Source: Owenia fusiformis
Taxonomy: Eukaryota > Annelida > Polychaeta > Sabellida > Oweniidae
Length of the DNA stretch: 20,912 nt
Reading direction: 5' to 3'
Assembly (NCBI GenBank): GCA_903813345.2
Contig: CAIIXF020000354.1
Coordinates: 1 to 20,912, forward strand
Under the pieces are notes generated by a model. The model made no database searches. It saw nothing but the letters and a program-made list of their open reading frames with translations, and was not told where the DNA came from. Positions 9,415-17,557 of the stretch are shown one piece after another (the stretch's first letter is position 1; every line of letters begins with the position of its first letter). Position numbers and translations under genes: made by a program.

Positions 9415-9540
9415 ATTTGACCTAGTTCTTGACCTTTGACCTAGATTAAACCTGATTAGACCTAGATCTGGACTTGGACCTGAACTGGACCTTGACTTGG
9501 GCTGGACCTGGACTTGGACCTGGAAATGGACTGGACTGGT
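9415..9540 (+). repeat. GACCT-rich degenerate minisatellite
   Basis: Irregular tandem repeats of TGACCT, GGACCT and GACTTGG. The first part has TGACCT units spaced as direct repeats, including TGACCTTTGACCT, a perfect DR1 arrangement of nuclear-receptor half-sites (AGGTCA on the other strand). The second part is a purine-skewed (GGACYT)n run. Confidence 0.75.
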
Positions 9541-9589
9541 ATCTTTTCTTCACTTCTCTTGACTTTCTATAAGGCTATCATCAGATCGA

Positions 9590-9829
9590 TTTTTCTCGAA
9601 ATTTAAAAATCAGCAATTTCTCGGAAACCGGCCGAACTTGGGAAATGGCGATGATAGGTCAAATAGACATTATGGATATGCATAAAATGAATGTGGAAAT
9701 GACTCAATCCGAATAGCAGTTTTAATTTCTGCAGCCAATGTTGACAGACGGACGGACCAACGGACGTACACCTGGTCGATCCCATAGGCTTAAAAACTAT
9801 GACGTGTCGCAAAAAGGTGGCGCATTTGT
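9590..9829. repeat. Possible dispersed repeat with (GACG)n core
   Basis: This contains GACAGACGGACGGACC and a nearby ACGGACG (9743-9767) inside AT-rich non-coding sequence. Runs of this type are often found in dispersed invertebrate repeats. No inverted ends or target duplication were seen, so boundaries are approximate. Confidence 0.3.
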
Positions 9830-10403
9830 TTTTAAGGGTATCACGTGAATGTAACTTTGATTCCCCGGATTATAAGATAATATTCTAATTAAAGTTATAT
9901 ATCATTTTAAAGCTGTTTCGATGAAGTTTTAGATCAACTACACTCCGTTCACGATTCTTGCACGTTCTTTTTTAAAAAAGAGTTTACCAAAACATCTGGC
10001 AAATATCCCCTGTTGACACGTTACATTTTGAATTATTTTTCGTCTTTAAACGCTCATAACTCAAACAAAATATAACTATTATACTTATTTTTCATCTTGA
10101 TAAAGGTAGATGAACGTTTTATTTCAAAGTATGAATTTAAGTAAGCGTCCCATATTGTGACATCATAGAGTTTGAAAAAAAGAATCTGTTGACAGCGACC
10201 TTTTTTTGCTCATTTTTTGTTACCATCAACTTTTCAGGTGTACATTAAACAAAAAATATGAGATCAATTTTTAATAAATCATGCATGGTTATTTTGCTCT
10301 AAACTCTAGTTTATTAATAAATAGTTGATTTTGTTTGCAAATGTATGTGTTTTCTGTTGTATGTGGAAAAGTGAGAAAGAGTTGAAGGCAAATATACAAA
10401 GCT
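9830..10403. other. Unassigned AT-rich stretch
   Basis: No open frame, repeat or motif that I can support. It ends at the palindromic block at 10404. Confidence 0.35.
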
Positions 10404-10474
10404 GGCTTTTAAAGCCGGCTTCTACAGTACATCAGAAGCTGGCTTCTGGCGTCACCAAGAAGCCAGCTTTTATT
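10404..10474 (-). repeat. Left palindromic hub array (inverted)
   Basis: Hubs related to AGAAGCCGGCTTCT alternate with 10-nt spacers (ACAGTACATC and GGCGTCACCA). The reverse complement of the second spacer (TGGTGACGCC) nearly matches the spacer TGGTGACTCC in the array at 13388-13664. The block is therefore an inverted, shorter relative of that array, and the two bracket the 10.4-13.7 kb region. Confidence 0.7.
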
Positions 10475-10984
10475 CTCATATAATTAGCGTGGAACTGAGA
10501 AAAAAATGAAGATAAGTAAAATTGTAACATATTGCAAGATTTTTTGCAAAAAGTAATTTCAAACCAAAACTATGGGGGAAATTTAATTCTAAGTAAAAAT
10601 ATTGATGAATTAAATCATGTTCGTTAAATAAGAGTAGATTATGCATTGCATTTCTGTTTGATAAAAACGCATCGCTCATTTTACAAAACTGGCTCCAACT
10701 TGGAGCCAGTTTGCAAATCAGCTCGCTCCATCTTACACAAGCTATGTAGGGGCAATCTAGCAACTGGGAATCACGGGATACTGTTTCATGATAATTGTTA
10801 TGTGCATTATGCATCTTATTCTCGTATAATTTGCATGAAAATGAAAAATGAAATGAAAAATACGTAAAATTATTACATATTTCAAGATTTTTTGGAAAAA
10901 GTCATTTCAAGCCAAAACTATGACAGTAAATTGAATTCTGAGCACAGATATCGATGAATAAGATCACATTCATTAAATCAGATT

Positions 10985-11405
10985 CAAACATGACCGTGCT
11001 CTATTCGAATTTCTCAACCAATCAGAATGCAGCATAGCCAATATAGAACGTTCTCTAATTCTCCATAGATGCACGACCATGCTCTTTAACTCTGGCTGAC
11101 TTCAAGTTGCAGTTTTTTGATAAAATCTAAAACGGGGAGTAAAATAGAACAGCCCAAACAAATTCTTAAATTTTTCCGGCCGACTTCAGAATCTTGACAG
11201 CATGCGTATTCTTCCTTCATGCCCATTCCACAGACACAGCTTTTACTAATTTTTATGTTTGAATCGGAATAAATAATGATAGGCCATTCAATATGGTGAA
11301 ATTCAGCTCGAGTTGGACAGAATGTTGTACAAAGCACGAACCGAAGGTGAGTGCATTTGCACTAACATTCTGTTCAACGAGTGTACTGTCCATTCTGTCC
11401 TTAAA
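10985..11405. other. Unrelated insert inside the ~345-bp repeat array
   Basis: This sequence replaces the expected repeat continuation: the array breaks after AAATCAGATTC and resumes at AGATTATGCATTGC. It contains an imperfect inverted repeat around GTTGGACAGAATGTT (11314-11328) and AACATTCTGTTCAAC (11362-11376), and a Cys-rich minus-strand frame. No target duplication was identified. Confidence 0.55.
11086..11337 (-). pseudogene. Cys-rich fragment, possibly P2X7 C-terminal-like
   Basis: The frame includes SCVCGMGMKEEYACCQDSE followed by two more Cys (ICLGC). The pattern CxCG...E..CC resembles the zinc-binding cytoplasmic domain shared by P2X7 receptors and many stand-alone invertebrate proteins, though the usual third Cys between CxCG and the CC pair is missing. 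The N-terminal part overlaps the hairpin and looks non-coding. Nothing marks splice sites or a promoter. The call rests on one short motif; it could equally be chance in an 83-codon frame. Confidence 0.25.
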
Positions 11406-12344
11406 TAGATTATGCATTGCATTTCCGTTAAATAAAAACGCACCGCTCACTTTTCAAAACTGGCTCCAACTTTGAGCCAGTTTGCAAATCAGCTCGCCCC
11501 ATATGACAAATGCTATGTAGGAACAATCTGGTAACTGGGAATCACGAAATACTATCTCACGATTATTTTTATGTGCATTATGCATGTTATCCTCGTATAT
11601 TTTGCATGAAAATGAGAAAAAACTGAAAAATTCATAAAATTGTAATATATTTAAAGATTTTTTGCAAAAACTCATTTCAAGCCAAAACTATGAGAGAAAA
11701 ATCAATTCTAAGTAAAAATATCGATGAATTAGATCATGTTCACTAAATCAGAACAGATTATGCATTGCATTTCCGTTTAATAAAAACGCACCGCTCATTT
11801 TACAAAACTGGCTCCAACTTGGAGCCAGTTTACAAATCAGCTCGCTCCATCTTACACAAGCTATGTAGGGACGATCTATCAACTGGGACTCACGGGATAC
11901 TGTCTCACGCTCATTTCTATGTGCATTATGCATCTTATTCTCGTATAATTTGCATCAAAATGAGAATGCATTGCATTGCATTGCATTTCCGTTAAATAAA
12001 AACGCACCGCTCATTTTTCAAAACTGGCTCCAACTTGAAGCCAGTTTACAAATCAGCTCGCTTCATCTTACACAAGCTATGTAGAGGCAATCTAGCAACT
12101 GGGAATCAGGGGTTACTGTCTCACGATCAGTTTAATATGCTTTATGTAGCTTATTCTCTTATATTTTTTTGTTAAAATGTGGAAAAACCTGAAAAATCCA
12201 CTTTAATCATTTAGATTTCAGGATATTTTTACAAAAAGTCATTTTATGCCAAAATCATGAGTGTAAATTCCATTCTTAGCAAAAATATCATTGAATAAGA
12301 TAAATTTAAAAAATACTAATAGCTTATGCATCGTACTTCTGTTA

Positions 12345-12650
12345 CTGTAAATAAAATCGCACTACTCTAAGAATTTCTTGCTAATTTCCCCTGGGAATTT
12401 TGTTTAGGTCGTTTCGTCCAAAGCAAAGACGTAATCCGGCAGTACTTCAAATTTAAAGTTATTTTTTGAAAAAATTTTTTTCCTCTGCTTTTTAATCGTT
12501 TAATCCTCTATTTTGCTAAGGTATGATGTTAATCTCACATTTTTCACATTCATTCATGTACTAGACTAAATCTACTTTTTACAGTGTAAAACAACTTCAT
12601 AAATAGGCCTATCATGTTTAAATTGGTAAATATGGCCGTTTTTGTACAGG
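12345..12650. other. Spacer between oppositely oriented repeat copies
   Basis: AT-rich sequence with no gene or repeat that I recognise. It separates the plus-oriented copies from the inverted ones. Confidence 0.35.
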
Positions 12651-12654
12651 TTAC

Positions 12655-13065
12655 ATACAAGTTGGAGCCAGTTTTGAAAAATGAGCGGTGCGTTTTCATT
12701 AAACGGAAATGCAATGCATAATCTGTTCTGATTTAGTGAACGTGAGTTACAATTACAATTTTACGTATTTTTCATTTTTTTCTCATTTTCAGGCCAATTA
12801 TACGAGAATAAGATGCATAATTCACATAAAAATAGTCGTGAGACAGTATCCCGTGATTCCCAGTTACTAGACTGCCCCTACATAGCTTGTGTGAGATGAA
12901 GCGAGCTGATTTGTAAACTGGCTCCAAGTTGGAGCCAGTTTTGAAAAATGAGCGGTGCGTTTTTATTAAATGGAAATGCAATGCATAACCTGTTCTGATT
13001 TAGTGAACGTGATCTAATTCATCGATATTTTTACTTAGAAATAAATTTTCTCTCATAGTTTTGGC
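12655..13065 (-). repeat. Inverted copies of the ~345-bp repeat
   Basis: The same unit reads in reverse: half of the palindrome near 12658, GAGCGGTGCGTTTT, GCAATGCATAATC, then CGTGATTCCCAGTT and a complete palindrome near 12918-12944, followed by a second set of the same blocks. Together with the plus-oriented copies this can form large intrastrand foldbacks. Confidence 0.82.
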
Positions 13066-13262
13066 TACTACGGGATACTGTCTGACGATCATTTCTATGT
13101 GCATTATGCATCTTATTCTCGTATAATTTGCATGAAAATGAGAAAAAACTGAAAAATACGTAAAATTGTAATTTATTTCAAGATTTTTTGCAAAAAGTAT
13201 TTTCAAGTCAAAACTATAAGAGAAAATTGAAGTCTAAGTAAAAATATCGATGAATTAGATCA
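13066..13262 (+). repeat. Plus-oriented partial copy of the ~345-bp repeat
   Basis: Orientation switches back at about 13066 (TACGGGATACTGTCT...) and runs through TATGTGCATTATGCATC, CAAGATTTTTTGCAAAAAG and ATATCGATGAATTAGATCATG, ending near 13262. The palindrome-containing half is absent. Confidence 0.8.
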
Positions 13263-13387
13263 TGTTCACTAAATCAGATTCAAATTCATCGATGGACATG
13301 CTTAGAATTCAATTTACCCATAGTTTTGCAACAATATGACAATATAAACTATATTCAAAAGCCATCTTCTGCAGTACGTCAGTAAGT

Positions 13388-13664
13388 AAGAAGCCAGTTT
13401 TAAAAGCCGGCTTCTTGGTGACTCCAGAAGCCGGCTTCTGTTGTCCTTCAGTAGCCGGTTTTTAAAAGCCGGCTTCTTGTTGACTGTAGAAGCCGGCTTC
13501 TGTAGTACGTAAGAAGCCAGTTTGTTAAAGCCGGCTTCTTGGTGACTCCAGAAGCTGGCTTCTGTTGTCCTTCAGAAGCCGGCTTCTAAAAGCTGGATTC
13601 TTGGTGACTCCAGAGGCCGGCTTCTGTAGTACGTAAGAAGCCAGTTTGTAAAAGCGGTTTTTGC
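13388..13664 (+). repeat. Higher-order array of 14-nt palindromes and 10-nt spacers
   Basis: The hub AGAAGCCGGCTTCT is its own reverse complement. It recurs exactly or with 1-3 changes, alternating with a longer hub (AGAAGCC...GGCTTCT, ~27 nt). Spacers of about 10 nt separate hubs and follow the order TGGTGACTCC, GTTGTCCTTC, TGTTGACTGT, GTAGTACGTA, then again TGGTGACTCC, GTTGTCCTTC, TGGTGACTCC, GTAGTACGTA. The higher-order period is about 123 bp, with two full rounds. Spacers repeat instead of being unique, and the context is eukaryotic, so this is not a CRISPR locus. Confidence 0.85.
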
Positions 13665-13685
13665 CTTCGAGTACTTCTGGGAAAA

Positions 13686-13900
13686 GTGGAGGACGAAAGG
13701 TTTTCAAAATTCATTAAAATAGGGCTAATTTACGCCATTCGCCTATTTTCAAGCACAGCAACACGTATATTTATTTCACCTAAAATATCAATTGATTCGT
13801 GTTTTATGATGCTCCTATCCTATTGTTAATACATATACGATATCAGAGTTATTCGCCTTAAATATTTTGAGATATAGAGGCAAATGTGGAGGACGAAAGG
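13686..13900 (+). repeat. 15-bp direct repeat at exactly 200-bp spacing
   Basis: GTGGAGGACGAAAGG occurs at 13686-13700 and again at 13886-13900. The intervening ~185 bp could be a short retroposed insertion with a 15-bp target duplication, or one side of an old duplication. No A tail or internal promoter boxes are obvious. Confidence 0.5.
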
Positions 13901-13960
13901 ATTTCCATATGTGTACATTTTTCTCATAAAACGTCACATTCTGTGGTGTTAAAAAGCGAA

Positions 13961-14149
13961 ATGTCTAACAATGCGTGCGTGACCTTTTTGCGACACGTCT
14001 ATGATTTTATCGCTAATACTGTTAATTTGAAAAACGGGTCTATAACATGTAATGATGACAATGAAAATGTTGAAATTAGCTACGCCAATGAAGTGAATTC
14101 AGAGCAAAAGACCCATCGACCCACTGGAATACCCACAAATCAAGTGTCA
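13961..14149 (+). CDS. Plus-strand coding segment, 5' part, interrupted
   Basis: The frame is open from 13871; the first ATG is at 13961, with G at -3. It runs 63 codons with ordinary protein composition (MSNNACVTFLRHVYDF at the start) and reaches a TAG that is supplied by the inserted element at 14150-14152. In the uninterrupted sequence the same frame continues at 14736 after one copy of the target duplication (NQVS joined to ETLTFL). I do not recognise the product. It is either an exon of a host gene on the plus strand or part of an older transposon-encoded protein lying inside the large minus-strand gene. Confidence 0.45.
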
Positions 14150-14726
14150 TAGCCTTGCCCAAGTCGGTCTCTTTTACTTATCTTGATTTCTATTATGATT
14201 GCCTTGTACCCAAGAGAAAGCCACGTGCTTTACTGACCCAATGTTTTTGTCGGTAAAACTTGACAAATCAACGACGGCCCTACATTGTCGGAATAGGTCT
14301 TCATGCATTTCCATCGCGAATTCAGTTTTGATTTTGAATCAACATTGAATTGCATGATTTCATTTAGACGAGTATTAATGACTGCTTACATTCCAATGTA
14401 CATTTAATAACATAATATATTGTAACTATCAAGAAACACTCGATCAGATCATTGAATGTCAAGTCCTAGACGGGTAGTTTGCTTTTTTTATGCAGGTCAA
14501 TCTGATAACGTTTTAATTGGTCAATCAGCCTGAAGTCACACGTTGTGTCCATGTCCATATTGTCAATCAATATGGTTTTGCGATACCCTTAGGTAGCCTA
14601 GGTATTATGGGAATCTCGGAACCGCTGAATAACTTAGCATAATATCAGCGATGATGCATTGGATTGTACAAGGTGGTAATAATTCAAGATCAGATAAGTA
14701 AATAAATACCGACTTGGGCAAGGCTA
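14150..14726. mobile_element. Non-autonomous DNA transposon with ~40-bp inverted ends
   Basis: The ends TAGCCTTGCCCAAGTCGGT (14150-14168) and its exact reverse complement (ending 14726) extend imperfectly to about 40 bp (both sides contain TTTACTTATC and TTGA). A 9-bp near-identical duplication flanks it: CAAGTGTCA (14141-14149) and CAAGTTTCA (14727-14735). The 577-bp interior has no transposase. A 9-bp duplication fits Mutator-like elements; the TAG...TTGCC end also resembles hAT, whose usual duplication is 8 bp. Superfamily is unresolved. Confidence 0.8.
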
Positions 14727-14735
14727 CAAGTTTCA

Positions 14736-14899
14736 GAGACATTAACATTCCTTGAAAGTGACAATGAGCAGCCAACAGATGGACCATCCGTAGATCTTAA
14801 TGATTTTGTCAGCTCAGCTGAACGAGCCTCCAGATTCCTTGAAACAAATGACCATAATTCAAGAAAAATATTATCTATTTACAATTTTTTGAAATCGTG
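14736..14899 (+). CDS. Plus-strand coding segment, 3' part, with splice donor
   Basis: This continues the frame of 13961-14149 beyond the inserted element: 54 codons without a stop, then TCGTG|GTAAGT (GT at 14900-14901), a near-perfect donor in phase 2. The product is acidic, then helical (AERASRFLETNDHNSRKILS, then YNFLKSW). The last part, with N-x-R-K followed by a helix, is reminiscent of the N-terminal region of tyrosine-recombinase-like (Crypton-type) proteins, but this is only an impression. No downstream exon was identified on the plus strand. Confidence 0.45.
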
Positions 14900-14901
14900 G
14901 T

Positions 14902-15462
14902 AAGTGGAATCTTTCCAATTACCAATATAGCATTATTATTGTTTTTGGACACTGTGGATTAAAATATTAAAAATACACACATTCTAAATGATTCAATTGA
15001 AACCTAGCCAGTCTGCTCGATGAATCCAATCAGAAGTCTACTAATCCACATGATACATCATAATTAAATTGCTTTTTAAAGCGGATATTTCATACCATAA
15101 CCCCAAAAATATTATAGAACGCATTGTATTTGTATTTTACTTCACACAGACATATTTGTGTATGTGAAATAATTATATTAGTTGAATTTTTTATTCCCCA
15201 TTACAAGGTAAACCTATGTCAAATTATACATACCTTCTCACAGCTATGAGCGATATGATAAAACTGGTCGAGTGAACTCGTTTGAGTTATCTATTCTCCG
15301 TAAAAATATCAGAGAATGTGTGTTTATAGTGTAGCTTTGGTTTTGTAAATCAATGAAGTTTGATATACACAAATTAGTATATATAGATTATTTAAACAGA
15401 AGTGCAAAATTCTTCCATTGAAAAGTACAGAGGCGGGCACTCACGAAACATTACATGTGCCT
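14902..15462. other. Unassigned non-coding stretch
   Basis: AT-rich, no gene supported on either strand. A possible plus-strand acceptor (CCTTCTCACAG, about 15243) is followed by only nine open codons. Confidence 0.35.
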
Positions 15463-15541
15463 GACTGCATCCACATAGATCGACTAGGCACAGTGATCTA
15501 ACCGAAATACAGAACCACGAGTAGAAAGTGTGCTAGTCTAG
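15463..15541. repeat. Sequence shared with the 1.1-1.5 kb region
   Basis: Positions 15463-15496 match the reverse complement of 1424-1457 at 33 of 34 bases. Positions 15505-15540 match 1147-1181 in direct orientation with small indels (ACAGAACCACRAGTA and AAGTGTGCTAGT). At the left locus the two pieces lie ~240 bp apart and in the other relative orientation, so this is a rearranged dispersed repeat. Confidence 0.7.
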
Positions 15542-15849
15542 CTAGTAATTTTTCGAAAAACAAAACATTTAACATTTAGCATACAAACAGTTTTACTTCT
15601 TGTTGAGTATATTTTACTTTGATTTGTAAACGATTGTGAAAGTGAGCTAATTTAGTTATTAGTAAAAGTTAGTCAGATTAGTGTAAAGCTAAAATGTTAG
15701 GGTGTAATTTTTATTTGGAACATTCGATCACAAATGTACTTTTATTAACAAATGGTTAGATTTGTTAACATCTTATCTAAGACATAAAGAACCCACCCTG
15801 TGACAATCATAAAATACAACAAATAAGAAAGGTGATAACCATTACATAC

Positions 15850-15966
15850 CTACGCCAGGTAGAACATAATTTGATGACGTGGTTGGCGTCTGTACCTCGT
15901 TATTTTTTATATTGTCCTTAACCAAACGTTCATATCCTTGCAGAAGATTTAACAGCATATTGCCAG
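15850..15966 (-). CDS. Short helical exon of the 2A-leader gene
   Basis: This minus-strand exon of 117 nt (39 codons) has an excellent acceptor (TTTTATTTTTAG, AG at 15968-15967) and donor (GCGTAG|GTATGT, GT at 15849-15848). Phase 1 on both sides: C from the upstream exon plus CT gives Pro. The product starts GNMLLNLLQGYERLVKDN, a Leu-rich amphipathic helix, then becomes Asn/Thr/Ser-rich. It parallels the short exons at 17409-17308 and 563-453. It can be joined to either copy of the preceding long exon (16499 or 16188), because both leave the same base. The next downstream exon is not identified; the intron would run into the repeat region. Confidence 0.75.
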
Positions 15967-16040
15967 CTAAAAATAAAATTAAACTAATAAACTAAAGCAA
16001 TGTTAAAGTACTATCAATCTGACCTGCGTAACACTGTATA

Positions 16041-16770
16041 GCATGAGATGTATTACAAGGAATACTTTGATTTAATGAAACAAACAAATCTAAAAGGACA
16101 TGAATCCTGTTACACATGGTTGATAAATGATATCAGGTTAATTGAATTTTATTAATATTCATTTAATATCAATAAAATTCAATTTACGTGATTCATCCGT
16201 TACTATTTCGATAAGTCCATCTAGTACATCATGTTTATTCTTTATTGAGTTGTCTTCGATTTTTCTTATCAATTGTATTCTTTCATCTAGCTCTTTTTCG
16301 GACGACGGGGGTGGCGAATTCAGGAATCTTGCTACATCTCTTAGCATGAGATGTATTACAAAGAATACTTTGATTTAATGAAACAAACAAATCTAAAAGG
16401 ACATGAATCCTGTTACACATGTTTGATAAATTATATCGCGTAAATTGAATGTAATTGATATTTATTAAATTAAAAAATACCAGTAAAATTCAATTTACGT
16501 GATTCACTTGTAGCATCTTTCTTCTTGTTGAGGAAATTCTGTATAGCTTGGGCTCCAGTCTTCTTTAACATTTGTTCACAGCCGGCACTCAGCATATTTA
16601 GTTCACGACTTGCGAATTCCGTTACTATTTTGATAAGTCCATCTGGTACATCATGTTTATTCTTTATTGAGTTGTCTACGATTTTGCTTATCAATTGTGC
16701 TCTTTCATTTAGCTCTTTGCCGGACGACAGGGGTGGCAAATTCAGGAATCTCTCTATATTTCTCTTCAGA
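16041..16770 (-). repeat. Segmental tandem duplication (exon plus intron)
   Basis: The stretch 16041-16343 is repeated at 16344-~16770. Shared landmarks include GCATGAGATGTATTACAA, GGACATGAATCCTGTTACAC, CAATTTACGTGATTCA and the exon body. The copy on the left lacks 111 bp (equivalent to 16507-16617), exactly 37 codons in frame. The duplicated block covers the 3' part of the long exon and the start of its downstream intron. Confidence 0.85.
16188..16337 (-). CDS. Shortened duplicate exon (alternative or relic)
   Basis: This is an open frame related to the exon at 16885-16499: RFLNSPPPSSEKELDERIQL against RFLNLPPLSSGKELNERAQL, and both end in ESR/GTAAAT. It keeps the same donor (GAATCAC|GTAAAT, phase 1). 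Its original acceptor was lost at the duplication point. A new weak acceptor CTAAGAG (AG at 16339-16338) would give 150 nt, 50 codons, phase 1-1, so it could be spliced in frame between 16499 and 15966. The 37-codon C-terminal segment is deleted. It could be a functional alternative exon or a decaying copy; the absence of stops slightly favours recent origin. Confidence 0.5.
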
Positions 16771-16885
16771 CTCGACACGTTATCAAGAATGTCAGTGTTA
16801 TCTAGTGAGAGTTCATGTTCATCACTCTGCTGTTCCGTTGAATCTTCATCGAACGCATGTCTGCTATCACGAGCTGGATTCTCAC
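16499..16885 (-). CDS. Long helical exon of the 2A-leader gene
   Basis: This minus-strand exon has 387 nt, 129 codons. Acceptor TTTTTTCAAG (AG at 16887-16886) and donor GAATCAC|GTAAAT (GT at 16498-16497) are both phase 1; the first codon is completed as Gly by the G from 17308. The first ~35 residues are acidic and low-complexity (EDSTEQQSDEHELSLDNTD), the rest is predicted helical (RFLNLPPLSSGKELNERAQL, then IVDNS, PDGLIKIV, SREL, MLKK). The C-terminal ~75 residues align by eye with exon 17875-17558 (MVD/IVD, PDCL/PDGL, REL/REL, NES/SES). I recognise no domain family. The same exon is duplicated in shortened form downstream. Confidence 0.75.
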
Positions 16886-17307
16886 CTTGAAAAAATTAGA
16901 TACTAATTACTACTTCAAATTAAATACTATTTTCTGATCATTACTCTACAGTGGGAGAGGCGCCAATGGCCGATTTGAAATACTACATATTCCAATATTA
17001 TTAAAAGTGTCATTTAAGAATGGTCAGCAAACCTTAGGGATCGGGATCCTAAGACTCTCCTGCAAGGTCACAAGATAATATTACTCTTTTATTTTGGAAT
17101 AATTTTCTTAACTATTATGGAATCGTGTTGACTTTTTTGAAACCTCGGTATGTATAAAAAACCAAAATCGTATGATCTCTAAACCTCGATGCTATCGATG
17201 TCATCTTGATACAAAGAGCACTTCAAGAATTTAAAACATTATCTTCAAAAACAAATTCCATAGAAAATGTTATTCCTAAGTGGTGGGATATTTTTGTCAC
17301 CCAGTAC
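16886..17307 (-). other. Intron of the 2A-leader gene
   Basis: This 422-nt phase-1 intron runs from GAG|GTACTG to TTTTTTCAAG. No repeat or embedded frame worth noting was seen. Confidence 0.6.
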
Positions 17308-17409
17308 CTCTTAAGGGAGTTTCATCTGGTAAGGAATGTGCTCTTTCTTCATTGTCGTCAACAAAGATTTCATTCATATATTCATGCCATTGAAGCAGCT
17401 TTTGCAAAC
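17308..17409 (-). CDS. Short helical exon of the 2A-leader gene
   Basis: This minus-strand exon has 102 nt, 34 codons, phase 1 on both sides. The acceptor is TTAATATTTCTAG (AG at 17411-17410) and the donor CTTAAGAG|GTACTG (GT at 17307-17306). A from exon 17558 plus GT gives Ser, and the outgoing G plus GT gives Gly, so it links the two long exons in frame. The product begins LQKLLQWHEYMNEIF and then turns acidic (VDDNEE). It is short enough to be missed by gene finders. A plus-strand frame over the same place is its shadow. Confidence 0.7.
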
Positions 17410-17557
17410 CTAGAAATATTAATATCATGGGAGATGCATTGTAGCTGACTTACAAAACATTCTATTTGAAATTCTGTATCAAATCCGATTAAATATATTC
17501 ATTGACTAGGGAATGTGGAAAATATATTTAAATTACAGGTTGCAGATAAAGGCTTAC

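Larger units (their letters stand above)
10480..12340 (+). repeat. Tandem ~345-bp repeats carrying a 27-nt palindrome
   Basis: Four recognisable copies share ATTATGCATTGCATTTC, AAAACGCACCGCTCA, the palindrome AAACTGGCTCCAA-C-TTGGAGCCAGTTT, then CAAATCAGCTCGC, CAAGCTATGTAGG, AACTGGGAATCACGGG and TATGTGCATTATGCATC. Palindromes lie near 10685, 11455, 11805 and 12020. Copies 1 and 2 are split by an unrelated insert (10985-11405), copy 4 is joined after a shortened interval, and a diverged tail extends to about 12340. Frames on both strands recur only because the DNA repeats (for example the minus-strand MHNAHNN-type reading); I do not call them genes. Confidence 0.85.

Noticed and set aside
10476-12981. 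Family of recurring 60-112-codon frames on both strands
   Set aside because: They recur only because the ~345-bp DNA unit repeats; each runs through the 27-nt palindrome and both strands are open in the same place.
13388-13664. CRISPR array
   Set aside because: Palindromic repeats and ~10-nt spacers look similar at first sight, but spacers recur in order, are far too short, no cas genes exist, and the context is eukaryotic.
16525-16906. Plus-strand frames of 79-121 codons
   Set aside because: They are shadows of the minus-strand exon 16885-16499, which has splice sites, consistent phase and a duplicated copy.
17206-17448. 80-codon plus-strand frame
   Set aside because: Antisense to the short exon 17409-17308, which has proper splice sites and phase.
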